From Pleomorphovibrio marinus (GTDB lineage Bacteria > Bacteroidota > Bacteroidia > Cytophagales > Cyclobacteriaceae), in contig NZ_QCXY01000012.1 in assembly GCF_003347495.1 (NCBI RefSeq), positions 124,001 to 188,000 on the forward strand: a stretch of DNA of 64,000 nucleotides, given 5' to 3'. Under the pieces are notes generated by a model. That model made no database searches, had not been told where the DNA came from, and saw only the letters and a list, made by a program, of their open reading frames with translations. This document shows, piece by piece, positions 63,301 to 64,000 of this stretch (its first letter is position 1; each line of letters starts with the position of its first letter). Position numbers and translations under genes: made by a program.

Positions 63301-63536
63301 TAGCTGTACTCCAGGGAGGCATCACCAGAGGGCACAGATAACGAATATTTCCCGTCTAGATCGGTTATTGTTCCGGTGGTAGTCCCTTGAACTATCACAC
63401 TGACTCCTGGTAAAGGCCCTCCGTCATCCTGGGAGGTGACAGTGCCGGATACTTCGGTTTCTTGAGACCAGGCGGTTCCCAAGAAAAACAACCACAGCAC
63501 CGATACCAGCAAATAATTGGTAAAACGATTTTTCAT
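60378..63536 (-). CDS. SusC/RagA-type TonB-dependent outer membrane transporter
   Basis: A 1052-residue TonB-dependent barrel. The signal peptide ends at about residue 24 (LGTAWSQ). A carboxypeptidase-regulatory-like domain follows (about 28-105: VSGTVTSQDDGGPLPGVSVI, GTITDLDGKYSLSVP). The plug domain (about 110-240) has ELFLSREPNMVDALNAKVAG and VIRGMSSISGENQPLFVIDG, then a 22-strand barrel with the typical SusC C-terminus (LDVSAYGRNLLLFTGYSGVD). With SusD it imports an oligosaccharide or similar nutrient using proton-motive force through TonB. First gene of the operon. Substrate unknown. Confidence 0.97.
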   Translation of the reverse strand: MKNRFTNYLLVSVLWLFFLGTAWSQETEVSGTVTSQDDGGPLPGVSVIVQGTTTGTITDLDGKYSLSVPSGDASLEYSYIGFKSQTVQVRSRSTVNVAMVPDIAQLSEVVVTAFGIEQDKKALVSATQEVKGRELFLSREPNMVDALNAKVAGVQVTRQGGSAGAASSIVIRGMSSISGENQPLFVIDGVPIDNSFRTTSRSSGVDVANRAIDINPNDIESINVLKGPAATALYGLQAGSGAVIITTKKGSRSDTQNVSVNFSSNTSVDRIMRNFPAQMTYAQGDRGLFGRGTFGHFGPPLSTLRFDGTPAPDNPRGNLVDMNHPNAIASETMMPVNNQDVFFQDGLTLDNNISISAGNKNSSYFLSVGDFHQTGIIPNNEYKRRTIRLTAETSITEKLRVTGSAFYTHSTSARFGRGDNFADVVQGTIRTPPSFDNSAGFQLADGRQRAFRNNSPDNPFWTVNNNPFTDEVNRLLGYIQVNYDPTSWLNIMYRVGTDVASDKRKQQWAVGSFGGDALPGGRVLQDTYNDRILNSDLVITGSKEVGDFNLSLMVGNNYFSRANERQYFDGRNLAIPGLYNIANTQTNQVQIQNLNTKRTAAVFSRASIDYKNYLFVEMNGRNEWTSTLLPPNNSFFYGSIGSGFVFSEAFDLDEGVFSFGKLRASYSEAGRDTDPYRDQTYYNRANISGVWGGGIVFPTPSGIGAVALSSSAGNPTLRPERNKTWEFGGEFRFFENRLGFDVTYYRERNIDQIIAVSVPGSTGFASQWINAGTIENRGWEIVGNATPVSTAEFSWDIVANFTRNRNTVLDLPVDRIALGGFGNLRPQLIEGEPYGVFYGTGFRRDGEGNVIIGANGYPMQEQPSDENPSGDVRLGDPTPDFLLGLRNNLTYKNFLLTFLWDIRVGGDVANVTANWMRAQGVAEATTDRGSLVVFRGVLEDGSTNNQQVLIDDLSYYNANTGNRNIAERFIEDGSWVRLRDVTLTYTFPNAIANRLKMKRLDVSAYGRNLLLFTGYSGVDPETNLYGPNSSLGVDAFGTPTTRSAGISLTAGF

Positions 63537-63659
63537 GCAATTATAGTTATGGTTAGAAATTAAGTTGTCACCTCTTCCAAATCAAAAACAAGGTCAGGCC
63601 TTAACCTAGTGACAATATTTTATTAAAACTGTCAATTTCACGCTTTTGTTTGGCAATTC

Positions 63660-63676
63660 GCCCTATTTAATAGGGC
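63660..63676. promoter_or_regulatory. Palindrome upstream of susC, candidate operator
   Basis: Arms GCCCTATT and AATAGGGC, perfect around one T. It lies 124 bases before the susC ATG, just downstream of the weak -7-like element, where a repressor or mRNA hairpin could act. Confidence 0.4.
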
Positions 63677-63874
63677 TTTACTTATTTAAAACAAGGTTAA
63701 TTTTAGTTTAATATTAAGATATATCCATGTAAAAAACACAAAAAATACATTAAATTTTAACGGATATACAGAATAATTGATGAATTTAATAAATTATAAC
63801 CTTAATTATCAAAAAAATGAATTGATTATAACTTACTTTATAGTAAATAACTAGACATTCAAAAGATCAAAAAA

Positions 63875-63906
63875 AAATCGCTAGCAAGTCATCTTGCTAG
63901 CGATTT
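63875..63906 (-). terminator. Terminator for the partial gene at the right edge
   Basis: AAATCGCTAGCAAG pairs perfectly with CTTGCTAGCGATTT around TCAT. On the minus strand a T-rich run follows. It lies 24 bases after the stop of the partial gene. Confidence 0.88.
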
Positions 63907-63929
63907 AGAATAGGGTCAATTTGACGCTA

Positions 63930-64000
63930 TTAGTGAACTTCCAATTCTTCCATATCCGCAATATCGTTGGGAGTGTAGTGCACCACCTTTTCTATTGGAT
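63930..64000 (-). CDS. C-terminal fragment of an unidentified gene
   Basis: The window ends inside a minus-strand gene. The visible end reads PIEKVVHYTPNDIADMEELE followed by VH and a TAA stop at 63930. The frame is open to the edge and a strong terminator follows the stop, so it is a real coding end. Twenty-two residues are too few to identify the family. Confidence 0.7.
   Translation of the reverse strand, partial: PIEKVVHYTPNDIADMEELEVH

Larger units (their letters stand above)
63537..63929. other. AT-rich region upstream of susC
   Basis: About 390 bases with no gene. It includes the 17-base palindrome at 63660-63676, a weak minus-strand -7-like TAACCTTG (63692-63699) and, at its right end, a strong terminator. 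It should carry the susC promoter. Confidence 0.45.

Noticed and set aside
63833-63846. TTACT/AGTAA inverted repeat near the susC upstream region
   Set aside because: Arms of only five bases in very A/T-rich DNA are expected by chance.

Overview
The window looks like chromosomal DNA from a Bacteroidota bacterium, probably a Cytophagales / Cyclobacteriaceae-type organism; the genus cannot be fixed from the sequence alone. Grounds: a SusC/SusD pair, a type IX secretion sorting-domain protein, a PorV/PorQ-like outer-membrane protein, an IPExxxVDY-family gene beside pyruvate kinase, an Lgt with a long insertion, weak or absent Shine-Dalgarno sequences with several TTG starts, and promoter-like TTG-N18-20-TAnnTTTG elements of the Bacteroidota sigma factor. 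Both tRNA genes (Leu-GAG, Leu-CAA) lack an encoded CCA.

Layout. 1-5.7 kb: surface-polysaccharide genes (three family-2 glycosyltransferases, an MsbA-like ABC exporter, an FkbM methyltransferase). 5.8-9.0 kb: cell-wall M23 lipoprotein, DJ-1/PfpI protein, tRNA-Leu(GAG), GNAT and Ogt. 9.1-11.1 kb: an XRE-S24 repressor divergent from DNA polymerase IV, with palindromes between them. 11.3-31.9 kb: mostly housekeeping (typA, pfkA, miaA, tandem response regulators, an MBL hydrolase, an NFACT/RqcH-like protein, pyk, acpP-fabF-rnc, nadE, lgt, yidD), ending in outer-membrane proteins and mscL. 32-38.4 kb: oligopeptidase B-like protease, then a tight operon of circularly permuted ATP-grasp, alpha-E, Anbu proteasome-like protease and transglutaminase. 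38.5-46.4 kb: metallophosphoesterase, exonuclease, dnaB, an MDR oxidoreductase, a small beta-barrel protein, GNAT, phoH and a SAM hydrolase.

46.5-51.3 kb is the accessory part. A tRNA-Leu(CAA) is followed by an ORF6N/PLD-like gene, long gene-poor stretches and two degenerate copies of one intergenic repeat. Three palindromes of about 25 bp share one register; one lies inside the ORF6N coding sequence and two lie upstream of it. Orphan hypothetical genes follow. 51.3-64 kb: a T9SS cargo protein, then a catabolic region with a sugar-isomerase-like TIM barrel, a DASS symporter, a secreted esterase, a NrtR-type Nudix regulator and a SusC-SusD-lipoprotein operon. A C-terminal gene fragment sits at the right edge.

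The two systems most worth following are the Anbu/ATP-grasp/alpha-E/transglutaminase operon (a known but poorly understood association) and the ORF6N gene with its palindromes, for which I know of no description. I did not see CRISPR arrays, rRNA genes, intact insertion sequences or prophage structural genes.
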